64,000 nucleotides of DNA, taken from the NCBI RefSeq assembly GCF_001522545.3, contig NC_031776.1, forward strand, positions 31,572,709 through 31,636,708. The letters run 5' to 3'. This DNA is from Parus major (taxonomy: Eukaryota; Chordata; Aves; Passeriformes; Paridae). Both the position numbers and the translations under genes were made by a program. Shown one piece after another: positions 25,231 through 38,016 of the stretch; within the stretch, counting starts at the first letter, position 1, and every line of letters starts with the position of its first letter. The notes beneath the pieces were generated by a model, which did no database searches, was not told where the DNA came from, and was given only the letters and a program-made list of their open reading frames with translations.

Positions 25231-28200
25231 ATCTTATGGATTTTTTAATGCAATACAAAAATGAATAGTCAGGTCTAAGGGTACAGAAATTACAGGGAAA
25301 ATATTATTATTTAAAAAAACAGTGATGCCACTTTGAAGCTGAACATTCACAACATAGAGAGATTTGCTGATGAAGTGTTACTGGGGCAGATGGTTTCTGA
25401 ATGGATGGATGATACAACTGCAATAAGACTACTCTGAGCTGGCTGTAGGTAAAGTTCTTTCTTTCAAAGTATGGTGCAAATGTGATTAAAAGGGAAAAAT
25501 GATTCAACTGAAAACATTATAGCCAAAAACCTCAGCCTGTTTTGTCCAAGATAACAGTATTTCACTCTCTTTTATTTTTCTCCTCATTAGTTTAGATTAA
25601 TTTTTGAAATAGTTTCAGATGAATTAAGTAGAAAGATGTGGTTTTTGTTGTTTGAATCAGAGTATTCTGTCCTATGATACAGTATAGGACTCATCCAAGG
25701 AGAGGTCATGAATTTCCTTTTGTAGAGAGGCAAACTTCTACCAAATTGCTGAAATGTAGAGGCTAACCCCATAACATAAGTATTTTCATGAGATGTGTTG
25801 AACAGTAGCTTTTTGTTAATAAGATAATGAAAACCATGCTTCAGGTTGACTTACTTTTCCACTACTAATGGTAGCACTAATTTGGATACTGAAAAAATAT
25901 GGTTGCATTCCTAGTTGTAATAAAAGATAGTTATCTTTTTATCAATTCTTTCCTGTTCCCACTGCAAACAGAGAAGAAAGGTTCAGTTCTTGAGTGAAAT
26001 GGGGAAATCCAAGACTGAAGAGCTGGCAGGTCTCTCTCTTATGTCTGGTCATGATCTGAAGGCACCCTAAATCAGGGGACTGGAGGAAGCAATGAATCCC
26101 CACTTCAAATTAAGCTCAGTCAAAAATTAGTGAAAAGGCTTCAAAACTGATAAACCAACTGGGAGCTGAAAGAATGGGAAAGACGGTGTTTTTCCATTAG
26201 GGGTACACTCATGACATCACTGAAAGTAGTTTTAAAGTCTGAAAGACACAGGAACATTTGATTGCAGACTGATTACCTCAGCTGAGCTCAAGTACAGAGC
26301 CTGGGCTGGAAAAAGATGGCAGTCTATTTTTTTCTGTGGTATCATGGAAATCGATCACTTTTCATGCACAGAGTGTTGATAGACAAGCACCAGACATCAC
26401 TGGACATAACCTTATTGATTTTCTTGATAATCAAGAACAAAAAAAATCACAGGGGAAACAAGAGACAAGATGAACTCCAGACCTCTGACTGGCTGATCTA
26501 TCAGTTTTACCTGTACTTACAGCTTGTTTGTACATGAAAGAAAATCTTGTGTGTCTGTTCCTGTCCTTCTCCTCTGCTTTTACAAATGTGGATTCTCTGA
26601 ATGTGTGCTCAAGCAAAAAGAGAAGAAAGTGTAATCAGGTACAAGGGTTGAAAACCAAAACTTTTGTGAGTCTAAACCCAAGTTATCATTTGGAATTTGT
26701 CAGTAATTTGAATTGTCAACTTCAGCCTCCCTTACATTAATTGACATTTTTAGGACAGTATTTCATGGGTAAGAAATTCCTTGTATTTTTTTTCCTTCCA
26801 AATTTAGTTTTATTTTTCCAGAAAATGTGAAAGGAACGTCTGAATAAATTCTTCTGCTTTTACCAGTTCTGGGTCAGTGTGGTACTGTAATCATGGACAA
26901 ATGCTGTAATTCTCCTGGACATGCAGCTCTGCTCCTACTCACACAGCTAAGCAAAGGCTTCCAGGATGAAAAAGCCCTTCCTATTACGGCAAAAGCCAGC
27001 CTGGAATCCCAGAGATGTTTATTGTCATTTTCTGCAGATTTTGAATTATGTCAGTCTATTCTCTGAGGTTATCATATGTAATAATGATGGTAATAAGTCA
27101 CTGTAAAATAACTGTGCATTTCCAGACCACTCTAGGAGAAACAAACATCAGAAAAATATGTTATGAAATAATGACAAAAATACTGATAGTGTTTAAAGTG
27201 AGGTTTCCAGCCACCTCCTGCACCCTGACATTGTTTTATTTATGGGAAGTGATAGGACTGGAAACCTGTGTGTAATAAGAGAGGAGAGGGTAGAGGAAGG
27301 AAAACTTCCTTGAGCTGTTGTTTCAGCCTGGGGGTACAAATCACTTCATCCACTCACATCAGCCACCTAAACTGAATGTTCTCTTCCTCCAAATGCTGGA
27401 AACACATGGACAATTTCAGTCTCAGCTATAGGAATTTCAGTCAGATGCAATTCCACTGATTTCTCTGGAAAACTTTGAGTGATCCAAGAGAAAAGAAAAC
27501 CATAGCAATAACCTTTGAAATGAAAGTTATCTGTATTGGGATGCTTTCTGGGGCATGTGTTGGGTTTTCTGGAGGACTGGAACAATCCATGGGTGATAGA
27601 AAGGAGGACAGTAACTAATTGTCAAAAATTGCAAGCACAGCCTTAGGGTTATTATACTCCAAAATCTGGCAATAAGGTACAGGTTACTTGAAACTGGGGC
27701 CTCTGCAGGCTCTTCTGGAGGTGACTGAGGCAGTGAGATGAGAAACACAGCTGCAGTTCTCAGTTTTGAAAAGCAGGATTTGCTCCATGTGTTGGTTTAA
27801 AATCTAGGGAAGAATTGAATGATAAAGAACATCTTAATTTTGCATTGAAAAAACTGGGAAACTTAAAATTTGAGGTCAGTAATGGAAATCAGTGTGCCAG
27901 AGATCCCTCAGAACTACGGGGAAAACAAGAACTTCCTGATGAGGTTTCTATTGTTGTGCCTTTTGAACATTCCCTTAAGGAGCTGTTCCTGCTTCAGCCA
28001 CAATATGGAGGGCTGTCCTGAGACCAGCCTGGATGTTTCCATGCAGATGACTTGAGTTTTCATCATAGGTTTCAATAAAATAATGTTTAAAGTGATCGAG
28101 ATCTCTCGGAATAAGTACTCTCTGTTGTGTCTTAAAGTAGTCTTTAGCCACTACACAAAAGACTGATAACTTACAGAATCTCCTCCTGAGAGAGCCAGTT

Positions 28201-28726
28201 TAGGCTTTAAGACATAACTGAAGACTTTCCTGGGAAAACTTTGGAAGAAATACTCCAAAGTGCAATACATTTATCACCAGGTCTAAATTTTATGTAATTC
28301 AGGTTCTTTATGATTATATTTCTGTTGTTATACTGCCAGTCTTGTGCGTTTTGTTCAGTGCCTGCCCATTTGTATGTTGTGTAATTGGAAAGCAGGATGA
28401 ACAATGGGGAAATAACTGTAACACTGGTGCTTTTATGGGCTCTATATTCAAGGAGAAGTCAGCCATAAGGGACTCCTCCAGTCTCCTTCCTCCCCCAGAA
28501 GCAATGTTCCATAGGGGTTGGTGGAGGAGTGATGCAGATTGTCTGTACTTCTGGCCAAATTTAGGAAACAAAGCTGAAATATTTTTTCTATTGTCTTGCT
28601 GGAATGAGGAGCTGGGAAGGGCTGAGTTTTCTGTGGAGATGCTGAATAGTTCTGGGAGAGTGGGACAGTGCTCTGCTTGTTGCTGCCAGGGGGCATGGCC
28701 CTGAGCGAATGGAGGCAGAGACAGAT

Positions 28727-28788
28727 ATTCCAGAATATTCCAGGAAATATTCCAGAATATTCCAGGAAATATTCCAGATATTCCAGGA
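28727..28788 (+). repeat. 22-bp minisatellite of about 2.8 copies with HSE- and STAT-like motifs
   Basis: Two exact 22-bp units (28727-28748 and 28749-28770) are followed by a third, partial unit with one base missing. Each full unit contains TTCCAGAATATTC, a perfect three-block heat-shock element (TTCnnGAAnnTTC), and TTCCAGGAA, a perfect TTCnnnGAA STAT-type palindrome. The motifs recur with the 22-bp period: HSE cores start at 28728 and 28750, STAT cores at 28738 and 28760. Binding is inferred from the motifs only, and no promoter is recognised nearby. Confidence 0.9.
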
Positions 28789-28954
28789 GAGAGGCTCTGC
28801 CTGCCACTTCCCTTTCACAGTGAAAATGCTCAGTTTGTTCCTCTTTTACAGAGCTGAAAATAAGTAAACATGTTTAAGAAGGCTTTTTCTTATGCACTTA
28901 AGAGATATTTTAAAAAATCCATTTATGATCAAAAAGTTTGTCAAAAATTTGTTG
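28789..28954. other. Short unique spacer, nothing seen
   Basis: Unique, increasingly AT-rich sequence between the minisatellite and the next hairpin. No exon or motif was recognised. Confidence 0.5.
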
Positions 28955-28979
28955 TTTTCCACTCAAAAAGAGTGGAAAA
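28955..28979. repeat. Perfect inverted repeat, 10-bp arms with A5 loop
   Basis: Arms ttttccactc (28955-28964) and gagtggaaaa (28970-28979) are exact reverse complements around five A. It could form a small hairpin or a DNA cruciform. It is not followed by a T run, and no transcript is known, so a terminator role is not supported. Confidence 0.9.
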
Positions 28980-30679
28980 GTACTGAGAGCTCTGGGTGTA
29001 AAACAGACAGGAGGTGGTCACACAGTGGCTTCACTCAGACATGGCAGAGGCAGAGGTGAGAATTAATAAGTTTAACAGGAAATAGAGGAGAAAATGTGAC
29101 TTCCAAGAGTCTATGAGAGAGTGTGGCTTACAGGCAGGGGGAGGGAAGTGGGCTCCAGGGGAGAGCAACTTGGCTGTGGAGCTTCTGCCTTGGGTCTGTG
29201 GGGCTGAGATTGATGGAGCTGGATGAAAAAGTTGGTGATGGAGAAAGAAATTGAAGAAGCAGTTATAGATCAAATTTGAGGCACTGGGAGGCATTTGCAG
29301 GTATAGGGAAAAAGAGGTTAGTGCTGGTTTGCGGAGAAATAAAACAGTGTAAAAGAAGGAGCTCGAATTCATGCAAAGAGATGGAGAGGAGGGAGAAGCA
29401 CAGTTTAAAGAGTGCTTGAGGAAGGGAGGAAAAGTAGAAAAGGAGGTGCTGATGTTCTGCATGACATCTCATTGGTAGAGGGATAAAACCTAACAGCAAG
29501 AGGATGTTCTGTGGGACTGCTAGAGTGGCCTAGGTGGGAGGCACAGAAATAGTGAAACTGCAATTAAGTTTGTAAGGAAATGTACAAAAGGAGAATTCCC
29601 GTGGAGGCAAGGACAAAAGAGCTGCACTGAAAAGGTGAAAACTGTTCCCTTCTGCATCAGCTGTTTGATGGCACATTTTCTGTGGCGCTGTAACAAACAC
29701 CTGCTCCGCTCCCTGTATTCCCGTGATTTCTGTTGAGGAACCACAATGCACATGAAAGGTCTTTTATAAGCGACCAATTAGAGGACAAATAGAAACTGTT
29801 TTCCTAGCAGAAGTGCACTTGAAGTGCAGGTTGAACAGAATGCTCTGGGAAGGATACCACGGTGTCTGGAGATGGAGCATTGCTGAGCAGCCCCTGTGGT
29901 GAGGGGAAGGGTGGGATGTGCATGTAGCTCTCCACAGCCATCCAGCTCCATTCACGCCTCTTAGTTTCTACAGGCATCATTATTTTAGAATATATTTTTA
30001 AGCTAATGGAAAGGTTTTTAAAAATCTGTTGGAATTTGCAGACTTTAAAGAGAGGTTTCCAAGAAAGTAATTGGCTTTGCCTTCATTCAGACACTGAAGC
30101 TCAATTTTCAGTTCGGAGAGCATTAAAAGCAGCAAAGAAAAATGGCCTAGGTGCATATAGTTGTAATACATGCTGCATTTGTAGCATCCCCAACAGGATA
30201 CAAAAACAATGTAGCTGAGGCACTTTGCTAGCATGAAAGAGCATCATTCCTTTGGTATTAGTTTATAGCACATGGAGTCATCTCTCACTTGCAGGAAAAG
30301 TCACTGAAATAATTTATGTCACTATTAAACAGCTTCACTGCTGATCCATTGCAGCCTCAGCACATTAACCATATTTACCATCTAAGATACAGAAAGGATT
30401 CTGTCCTATCTGACGAGGAAGCAATAAAGTTTTAGTGAAATGGACGTAAATCAAAGTTTAAGTTTGCCTAGTAAAAATACATAAAGCTATGTTTCACATA
30501 ATGTTTTATGCATAGGAGTATTCTGCATATATGAATAAAACCTGCATTTGTTGGTAAATACAACTTTCATATTGTTGATTGTTTTGGTCTGTAAATTAAA
30601 CCTGTGTACATGCAATGATCTAGAGAAAAATGCATTTTTTGGCTCATAACTGTTTGTAAAAAAGATACATTGAATGGTA

Positions 30680-30695
30680 GGAGGAGGAGGAGGAG
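30680..30695 (+). repeat. (GGA)n microsatellite
   Basis: Five GAG/GGA triplets in a short purine run. Confidence 0.8.
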
Positions 30696-33600
30696 AAGAA
30701 ATAGCTTAAATATGTAAAACATTCACTTCCTGGCAGCTTCTTGGTTTTAAGTGCACAGTTTGCTGCATATACTTGGATTTCTACTTTTCTTTTTGAAGCT
30801 TGAGGTTTTGCATTGAGCTGTCACTTTATTAAAGTCTTGCAGAGTGTCTCTATGCGTGTCAGACTGGCCACAGGATGGGGTTTATTCCTGTAAGTGCTTT
30901 CCTGGAAGATGATTTGGCCACCAAGAACCTTTGTATGTATAAGGTAATGACACTTTACTTGGTCACAGGGAAACATAATACAAACTTCTTCTGTCCTTGC
31001 TTTGATAATCCTGAAATTATCATTCACTGACTGCCTTCACTCAGACATTTACTGAAATTCTGGGATTAGAGCTGGTGGATGGCTGTTGCTGTTGTAAGTC
31101 AGGCCCAGAGTTAAAATGTGGCTCCTTCCTGTGATGATAAAGAGCAGCAGGTTTGGAGGGAGTGGAATCAGGCCCTGGGTGTGCTCCAGGGTGGAGTGAC
31201 AGTGCCTTGAAGATGGATTGCCAAGCTGATGAGAGCGGAGTGCTGAGCGAGGCCACGGAGCTCGAAGGAAGTGCCGTAGGGAAGGCAGCAATAATAGGTG
31301 TCTAAGGTCAAGGAAATTATCTTTTTTTCTCCATGCAATTATTTTGAACCATGCAATCTGATGACTGCTGGATCTCCAAGGCATTAGCTGAGGCATTGCC
31401 ATCACTGTTTTAAATGTGGTGATGTTCTGGGTAGTCTTCCATCCCACAGAGAGGGAAGAAAGACCCATCCAGTGCTTAAAGAGAAAATCCTGTTGCAGTC
31501 AAAGGGCTTTGTGTGATCTCTTGAAGGACTATTTTTATGTGCTGGCCTTCACCTATCAAGGTAAGTATTAGGGAGGGACAGGCTGCTTAATTTTGACACT
31601 ATGTGATATTTCAATATCATTTATTATGCTTACTTTAATATATCCCTTTTCTCTATATCTTGAGGGCTTAAAGTTTCCCTGAGATATATCAGTGAGATGG
31701 CAACTGTGCTGAAGGAGGCAGGTATCAGCTGTCCCAGAAAAAGGGCACTCAGAATCCATCAGAATCTGTAGCCATCACCTTTTGTATGGACAAAGTTACC
31801 ATGCCCGGCAGGCTGTCTCAGTGTGTCCAATTGTCTGCTTTAACAAATACATCTTTAGGCTTCCAGAAAAGTAAGGTCATTGCTTGGATGAGTAATCTGA
31901 CACTCAGAAAGAGATGCAGTGGGATAGGTCTACTGCTCTCCAAACAGTGTGCAGAAAAATAATAGTAAAACTAAAAGATAACATATAAGCAATAAAAATA
32001 GCAGGTATCTCTTCCTAGGCACATCAATCCCAGCATCATCAGCCCAGCCATGAGTTAGATGGTGAGGGAAGAACAGAGACAAAATGTGTCTCATTTCAGC
32101 ACTGAAGATTACATGCCATCTAAAAGATAAAATTACCTGAGACCCTTCCAGATCACCTAAAAGTTGGGGTTGTGTATATGCAGCACATTGGGAAACTAGC
32201 GCAATTTATCATCTTTGCAAGAAAGCAAATACTTGGCAGGTTTTGTATTTTAAACAGCACTCAAAGTGCATGAAAATAAATAAATAAGGTAACCTTAAAG
32301 TCTAAGCCCAGGAATGAAAATCTGAGCAGACTTCAGCCTTCATCATCAGCTTAGCTCTCTGGGTGTGACAGGCAATTTTCCTTTTTAATTTTCTCCAGCA
32401 GTAAGGAAGCTAATGGTACATCTTAAAAGATATGACCTTATCCTTGTAAAGCTACCTGAAGCTTGGCAGAAAATAGGATGGCCTCACTGTCTAAGAAAGG
32501 CTGGCTTGAAGGGAAAAATTCCCTTCTTTCTTGCATCAATGGGCTGAAGAATGGAAGGGAATATTTTATTCTTTTAGACCATTTTTATTCTGCTCCAGAT
32601 ATGATCCCTGTGGTGGTTTTTAGAGGTACCATTTTCTATATTTTTATATTATGGATGCTCCACATAGTTAGCTATGACTCTGTTTGTCCAAAATAAATAT
32701 GGTTAGAGCCAAATTTATCAATAGCATACCTAGGTGCAGACATTTTCTCCTCACAGTCTTCTTGAAGTCCACAGTCTGGTGTGTATTCATAAAGCTGTGA
32801 GTTTGCTGGGCTTCCACATGGCAAGGGTTTTGATAAAATAAAAAGTATAAATTGCAGCCAGAGCTATTTCAGTGAGCAATCTGTCAAAATATCATTGGTG
32901 CTCGGAATCTGTCATAACTGTGGTAAGAGAAAATAGTAAATTCTGCTGTGTTTGTTTCTGTAGGGTTGCTAGTCTGGATACACCCACACTTCATTGGTAA
33001 ATGATACATACAACTGTATTAATTTTATCTGCATACATAAACACCCTTCTCTATCATCTTATGTGGTTTTTAGCAGAGCCAGGCATTTTCCACTTGTTTT
33101 TGGCAGTTTTTACTTCATTATCTTACTATTTCATCTGCAGTCAGAAAATGAAATGTTTAAACACATCCTTTTTAAGATGCCATACAGGACAAAGCCCATG
33201 TCACAGGGCTGTAGTTACAGGATGAGTGTATTTTCCTTTCACTGCTCAGCTCTGTTGCTGTCCTGCTTCTCATTTGTTGTATATTTTCATTAGAAATGCA
33301 ATGTTGCATCATCTCGTTATTCATGGAATTAATGAACTCTGAGTCCCTGGTCTGTTCAAAGAGTACAATCTGGTACTTTGCAAATATTTTGAATGGATTT
33401 CCAATCTTGTGGCCAAAAGCTGGGATTCCATGCAAATCCAACCATAGATGGCAAGGGAGAGCAGGAGGCAGAGCTCTGTCATTCTGGCACCAACCAACCC
33501 CCAGGTCCCTGTTGGGAAGAACGTGTGGTTTAAACCTTCTGCCAAACAACTTGTCCAAATTCCCATTCTCTGTGTGGTTCAGCAGAAAACTAAACCTGAA

Positions 33601-36600
33601 CATCACAAATGCCAAAATAACGATCTAATCACTGGACCATGTGTCCTCTATTTAATTTGACTTTGGAATTTGCACTCTGCTGACTCGAATAGGACAGTTC
33701 ACACGTCCAACTACTGTTATTACAGGTGCCTAAAGACTTGAGCACACACTGACACGTTGCTTTAAACTCATTTCACATTTCAAAGGTTTGCTTTGTGATC
33801 AAAGGGGCTGGAGACTTCTTTCTAAATGAAAGCAGACATTTTGGGACTATTTTGTCACTATAGCCACCACAGAAAAGACAAGGCTGGGAGGGAGGAGGGG
33901 GACTGGCAATCAAGTCAAAGAAGCCTTTTTATTTCTGGTCTGACTTTGCAAGACTAAGACTTGGTTGGAAAGAGGAATATCTTCCCATTCTCTAGGTGTG
34001 TTTAATCAGGAAGATTTTGAAATGCAACTGGAACTCAAATGGAACACAGAGTACTTCCAGTGGATCTAAAAAATGTTTTTCCATAAGAGAACTTAGTTTT
34101 GGACTACTAAGTGCGTTCTCTGTGTGGCCCTGAGTATTTGTGGAACAGTGACCCAGTTTTAGGAGCAGGGATGCAGCACGGCCCTGCCTGGAAGCTGTAG
34201 CCTGTGGGTTCCAGAATTTAGGGGGAATTTGGAGCCTCCCCACCTGTCCTCTCAGGGTAAGAGTTACTGGTTTGTTACCCATTTTCTTGCTTAAATCTTC
34301 TGAAATGTAAGGCATTTTCTTCATCCAAGGGCAAAATCTACCCAGTTTGGTGGGACTGGGTCCATGTCTGTGACTCTTTCCAGTTTGCTGAGGACCTCCT
34401 GGAACTCTGGTGGCCCTCTGGCAAACTATGGCTCGTTGCTCTGTATTTCAAGAACTCCCACAGATCTGGCAACTGTTTTTTATGACTGGTATCAAGATGA
34501 TCTGTAGAGATACCAGGCAGAGAGAAAGAGAAGATTCAGATGCTGTCAGGGTGTTTGTTTATTTGCTTTAATCGTTGCAGTGGATGTTCTGGGTCATTAG
34601 TTTCAATTCAGGAAGATTCAAGCTAAGGTCACTTAGCCCAGCTGGAGAGAGCAGCTCAAGCTGTTTGCCTCCACATGTGGCTGGTACAGATGCAGGTGTT
34701 ATTTTAAACTACTTTAATGTTAGCTCTGCATCCTTTGAAGCTTTGTAGTTTTAAGGGTCTGAAGCGAGTGAGTGTCCTGGTGCAGACCCTTGAAATTTAT
34801 GGCATCTGAGGGTCATGGTTTGAAGAACAACTCTATATTATCTCCAGGAACACAAGGAAGAGATCTCCTGGAGATACTGTTTTGTCAGAAAATAATAATT
34901 GACTGGACCTATCAACACTTGTCTGCTCTCTGACTGCTAACCCTGACTATTACTGATCATGTAGCATGTTAAAGCTGATTTCTGACTTGAGTGATGCATT
35001 GACAGGGCTATTTCAGTGGCTTTGAAGTCTAGAAGAGTGATGATTTATGGAGGCTGTGCCTTTAGAAAGGGAGGAGCTATGTTGCAACAACAGAAGCTCT
35101 CAGAATTTGGGGTCAGTGGTTGCCACTCATTCCCCAAAGTCCCATTATTTGTGCCTTCATCCAGTAGCTGAGGCCAAACACCTTCACATGCTTTATACAC
35201 CAGGACATGCCTGCTATTTTGGGAGCAAAAGCAAGTTTGGATGAGTTTCTGGATTTGTATTTGCAATGATTCTAGTATGAGAATCCTTCACCTCAGGTTA
35301 CCTTTTGCAAGTGATCTGTGAAAAATTTGAATATCCAAGGACTATTGTAAAGAGCACTGTGTAATGCTTATGAGCTTAATCCTTAGTATAATCCTCAAAC
35401 TTAGTGTATGCTGGCAAGTTTCCTTGAATAAGTGTACTTTGCAGCTAGATCCAGAAAAAAGAATAAACTCCATGAGTTAAGCAGAATGGCCAATATTCTT
35501 TTTAAAATTAATTCGTGTTTATGTGGCTCTAGTCTTGCATGGCTGGGGTTGCCTCTGCATTGAATACTGAAAAAAATAAATGTTTTAAATCCCTGAGAAT
35601 CTCTAATGACATTTCTGAAAATTAATTGTTTAGTTTTTTCCTTTTTCTGCTCTATTTTCTGCCACTTTTTCTCACACCTGTCTTAGTGGACTTCTCAGAA
35701 CTCAAGACAAGAAGTCATCCAGTACAAAGTGGGGCATGATACCAAGGAATGTCTTTAGGACTTGATAGATGTTTATTTGGAATGCTTTACAGGTGATTTT
35801 ATGCAAGAGTATGGGCTGGTGCTTGTCACTTCTGATCTGTGAACAAGAATACTTGCCATGAACACGTCAATCACTTGGAATAAGAAGTTTCAAAAGGGCT
35901 TGATCTTCCTTTGAAATAATGGTTCAAAGCCTTATTGTTCCCCATATTATCCTTAAGATGGAAAAATGGTAAAAGATGCTTTCCTGATTAATGATAGCTA
36001 AAACTGAAGTATCATTTTCCTTTCTTTAGAGCTTTGGGATTGATTTCTGGATGTATTGCCTGATTTCTTTATGGATTTCCAAATTTCACAAAATCCTACA
36101 CACGGTTCCAGTTTTTAACCATCTTTATTCTGTGCTTACTCCAGAACAATACACCAGTTCCATGAGTTCCATTTCCTCCTGAAACACAAAGATCAGAAGA
36201 CAGTCTTAGGAGGTGGTGGTTACAAACCCTTTTGAAGGGAAGGGGCTGGGAATCCTTTGCCTTGGCACTGTCAGCACCGGAGCTCTCTGGATTTTGTTCT
36301 TAGCAAGGACAGTTTAACAAACAAACACCACAACTGACAGGGCAGAGCAGCTGAACAAACAGACAAGGGTATAATTTATCCCTTTCCCTGGTTTTCAGTG
36401 TCTATTTAATGCATTAGCTAATATGATCCTTACTGTGTGATGTCAGTTGTGACAGAAGCGGCTTCGTCTGTTGTTTTTAGCCTGGGTTTAATTTAGAACA
36501 AAGGAAGACAGGGCAAGAGGTGGAAGGGTTGGCAGAAGAGAGGAAAATGGGAGGGCTGGGCAGAGAAGAGAGAAAGGGCACTGTCACCAGTGACTGTGGG

Positions 36601-37980
36601 ACAGAGAAGTCCCTAATAATCTTGTCTAGACTTTAATTACTTGTGCCTTGGCTACCGCAGATAATTTTCTCTGACCTTGACAATTGTAGCCGTGCCAAAT
36701 GCCAACTTTTTTCCTATCCCCTTGGTCACGATGGATCATCTCATTGAGAAGTGACAGATCATCCCACATCCCACAGCACTGATCTGCCTTTGGTGCATTT
36801 ACAAACACAAGGTTTTCTCTCAACTGCCTTCCCAAGTCTGAAGACACGTCCTGGAAATGTCTTTGTTGCCATCCCTCACATTGCTCCTCATAATTCATTC
36901 CTGATGGATCCTGTCTCGTTCTATTCCTTTTCTGGCTTCCTCCATGTTAGGTCCTCTTTGACTTTGGGCCAAATCCATCTTTTATTATTTGTTTACAAGG
37001 GGTTTAGCAGAATGGGATTATTTCCCATGACAAGGGCTTTCGCACACTATACTGATAAGAATGACAAAAATAGATAAAAAAATATATTGATGAACAGTTT
37101 TCCCTTATATTTTAGTCATGTTTTTTGACATCTCTGATACCAGTAACTCCCACTTTTCCCTCACAGTTAGGTGATAACCTCCAGGGTCATCAACAGCAAA
37201 CGCTTTTTCGTTTCATTTGGCAGAAGGCGCCACCGAACCCGGCTGCTATTACCACTGCTATTTCCATGTGAGTGCTCCTGCAATAACTGTGATTCACAAC
37301 CACATGGGAGCACACTGGAGAGCTGGAAAACTACTACCTGTAAGGAAAATTAGGAGGAAAATTTCTGCCTTAAAATGAATTTATCTGATTCCTGCCTTCC
37401 TCAGATATACAGATTGAGCCACAGCTACATAGAGGAGTTTTTTATTGTTTCTGTCAAGGAAGATGAAGTAAGGATTCTGATTGAATAAATGATGTATGTG
37501 AGGCATGGCTGATGACTAGCAATCATTGATTTGCCCAGCTTTAGTTTTCAAACACTGCAATTGTTTTCCTATTTTGTGTCCACTGTCTCTGAAACTATAT
37601 TATGTGTAAGTACTCTGAATATTTCATATTGCCATGCTTCTTTTTCCCCAGATTTCTGACTATCTTCTTTTATCAGCATTGCAATGGCCTAGGCTTTGAA
37701 TTGTTTTATCACTTTAAAAGAAATTGACTGCACAAATAATGTTGATCTTTTGTTGATTGCCTTGTTGTCACTTAAATACTATTCCAATAAAATGGGTAAG
37801 TTATTACCTCTAAGACAGATTTGCTACTCCTTTTCTTCCTCTGGCTTTGAGAAGAAGGAAGTTATCTCAGTAAAAATTGTATTTCTTCGGAAGGAAGAAG
37901 ATACTGTGCATTTGAATCTCATGAAAATAGTTGATTTTCAGTTTAGGGTAATACAGTTTCTAATTAATGAAGAATTAGAG

Positions 37981-38016
37981 GAAGATTTTACTTTTAATGA
38001 AGATTTTACTTTCAAA
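37981..38016 (+). repeat. 18-bp tandem duplication (two copies, two mismatches)
   Basis: Copy one, gaagattttacttttaat (37981-37998), is followed by gaagattttactttcaaa (37999-38016). Because 18 is a multiple of three, the duplication keeps the reading frame of the open frame at 37696-38211 and encodes EDFTFN-EDFTFK. There is no independent sign that this frame is translated. Confidence 0.85.

Larger units (their letters stand above)
20697..28726. other. Unique non-coding DNA, no gene recognised
   Basis: Simple repeats are the only definite elements: an A-rich run with TAAAA words at 21236-21258, A-rich tracts at about 22695-22735 and a (TG)8 run at 25215-25230. An AATAAA hexamer at about 20840 lies upstream of a T-rich stretch and could serve as a polyadenylation signal, but no upstream gene is seen. 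Open frames are shorter than about 120 codons and lack recognisable domains. Confidence 0.6.

Noticed and set aside
28448..28818. Minus-strand frames with repeated EYSGIF/NIL-like words
   Set aside because: The repetition is simply the translation of the 22-bp minisatellite in shifting registers.
29031..29462. 143-codon minus-strand open frame
   Set aside because: The peptide is S/P/F/L-rich and arises from the purine-biased plus strand. No domain or splice context is convincing.
36626..36898. 90-codon minus-strand ATG frame with protein-like composition
   Set aside because: It looked exon-like, but no domain, no clear acceptor and no convincing donor were found, and an overlapping plus-strand frame is equally long.
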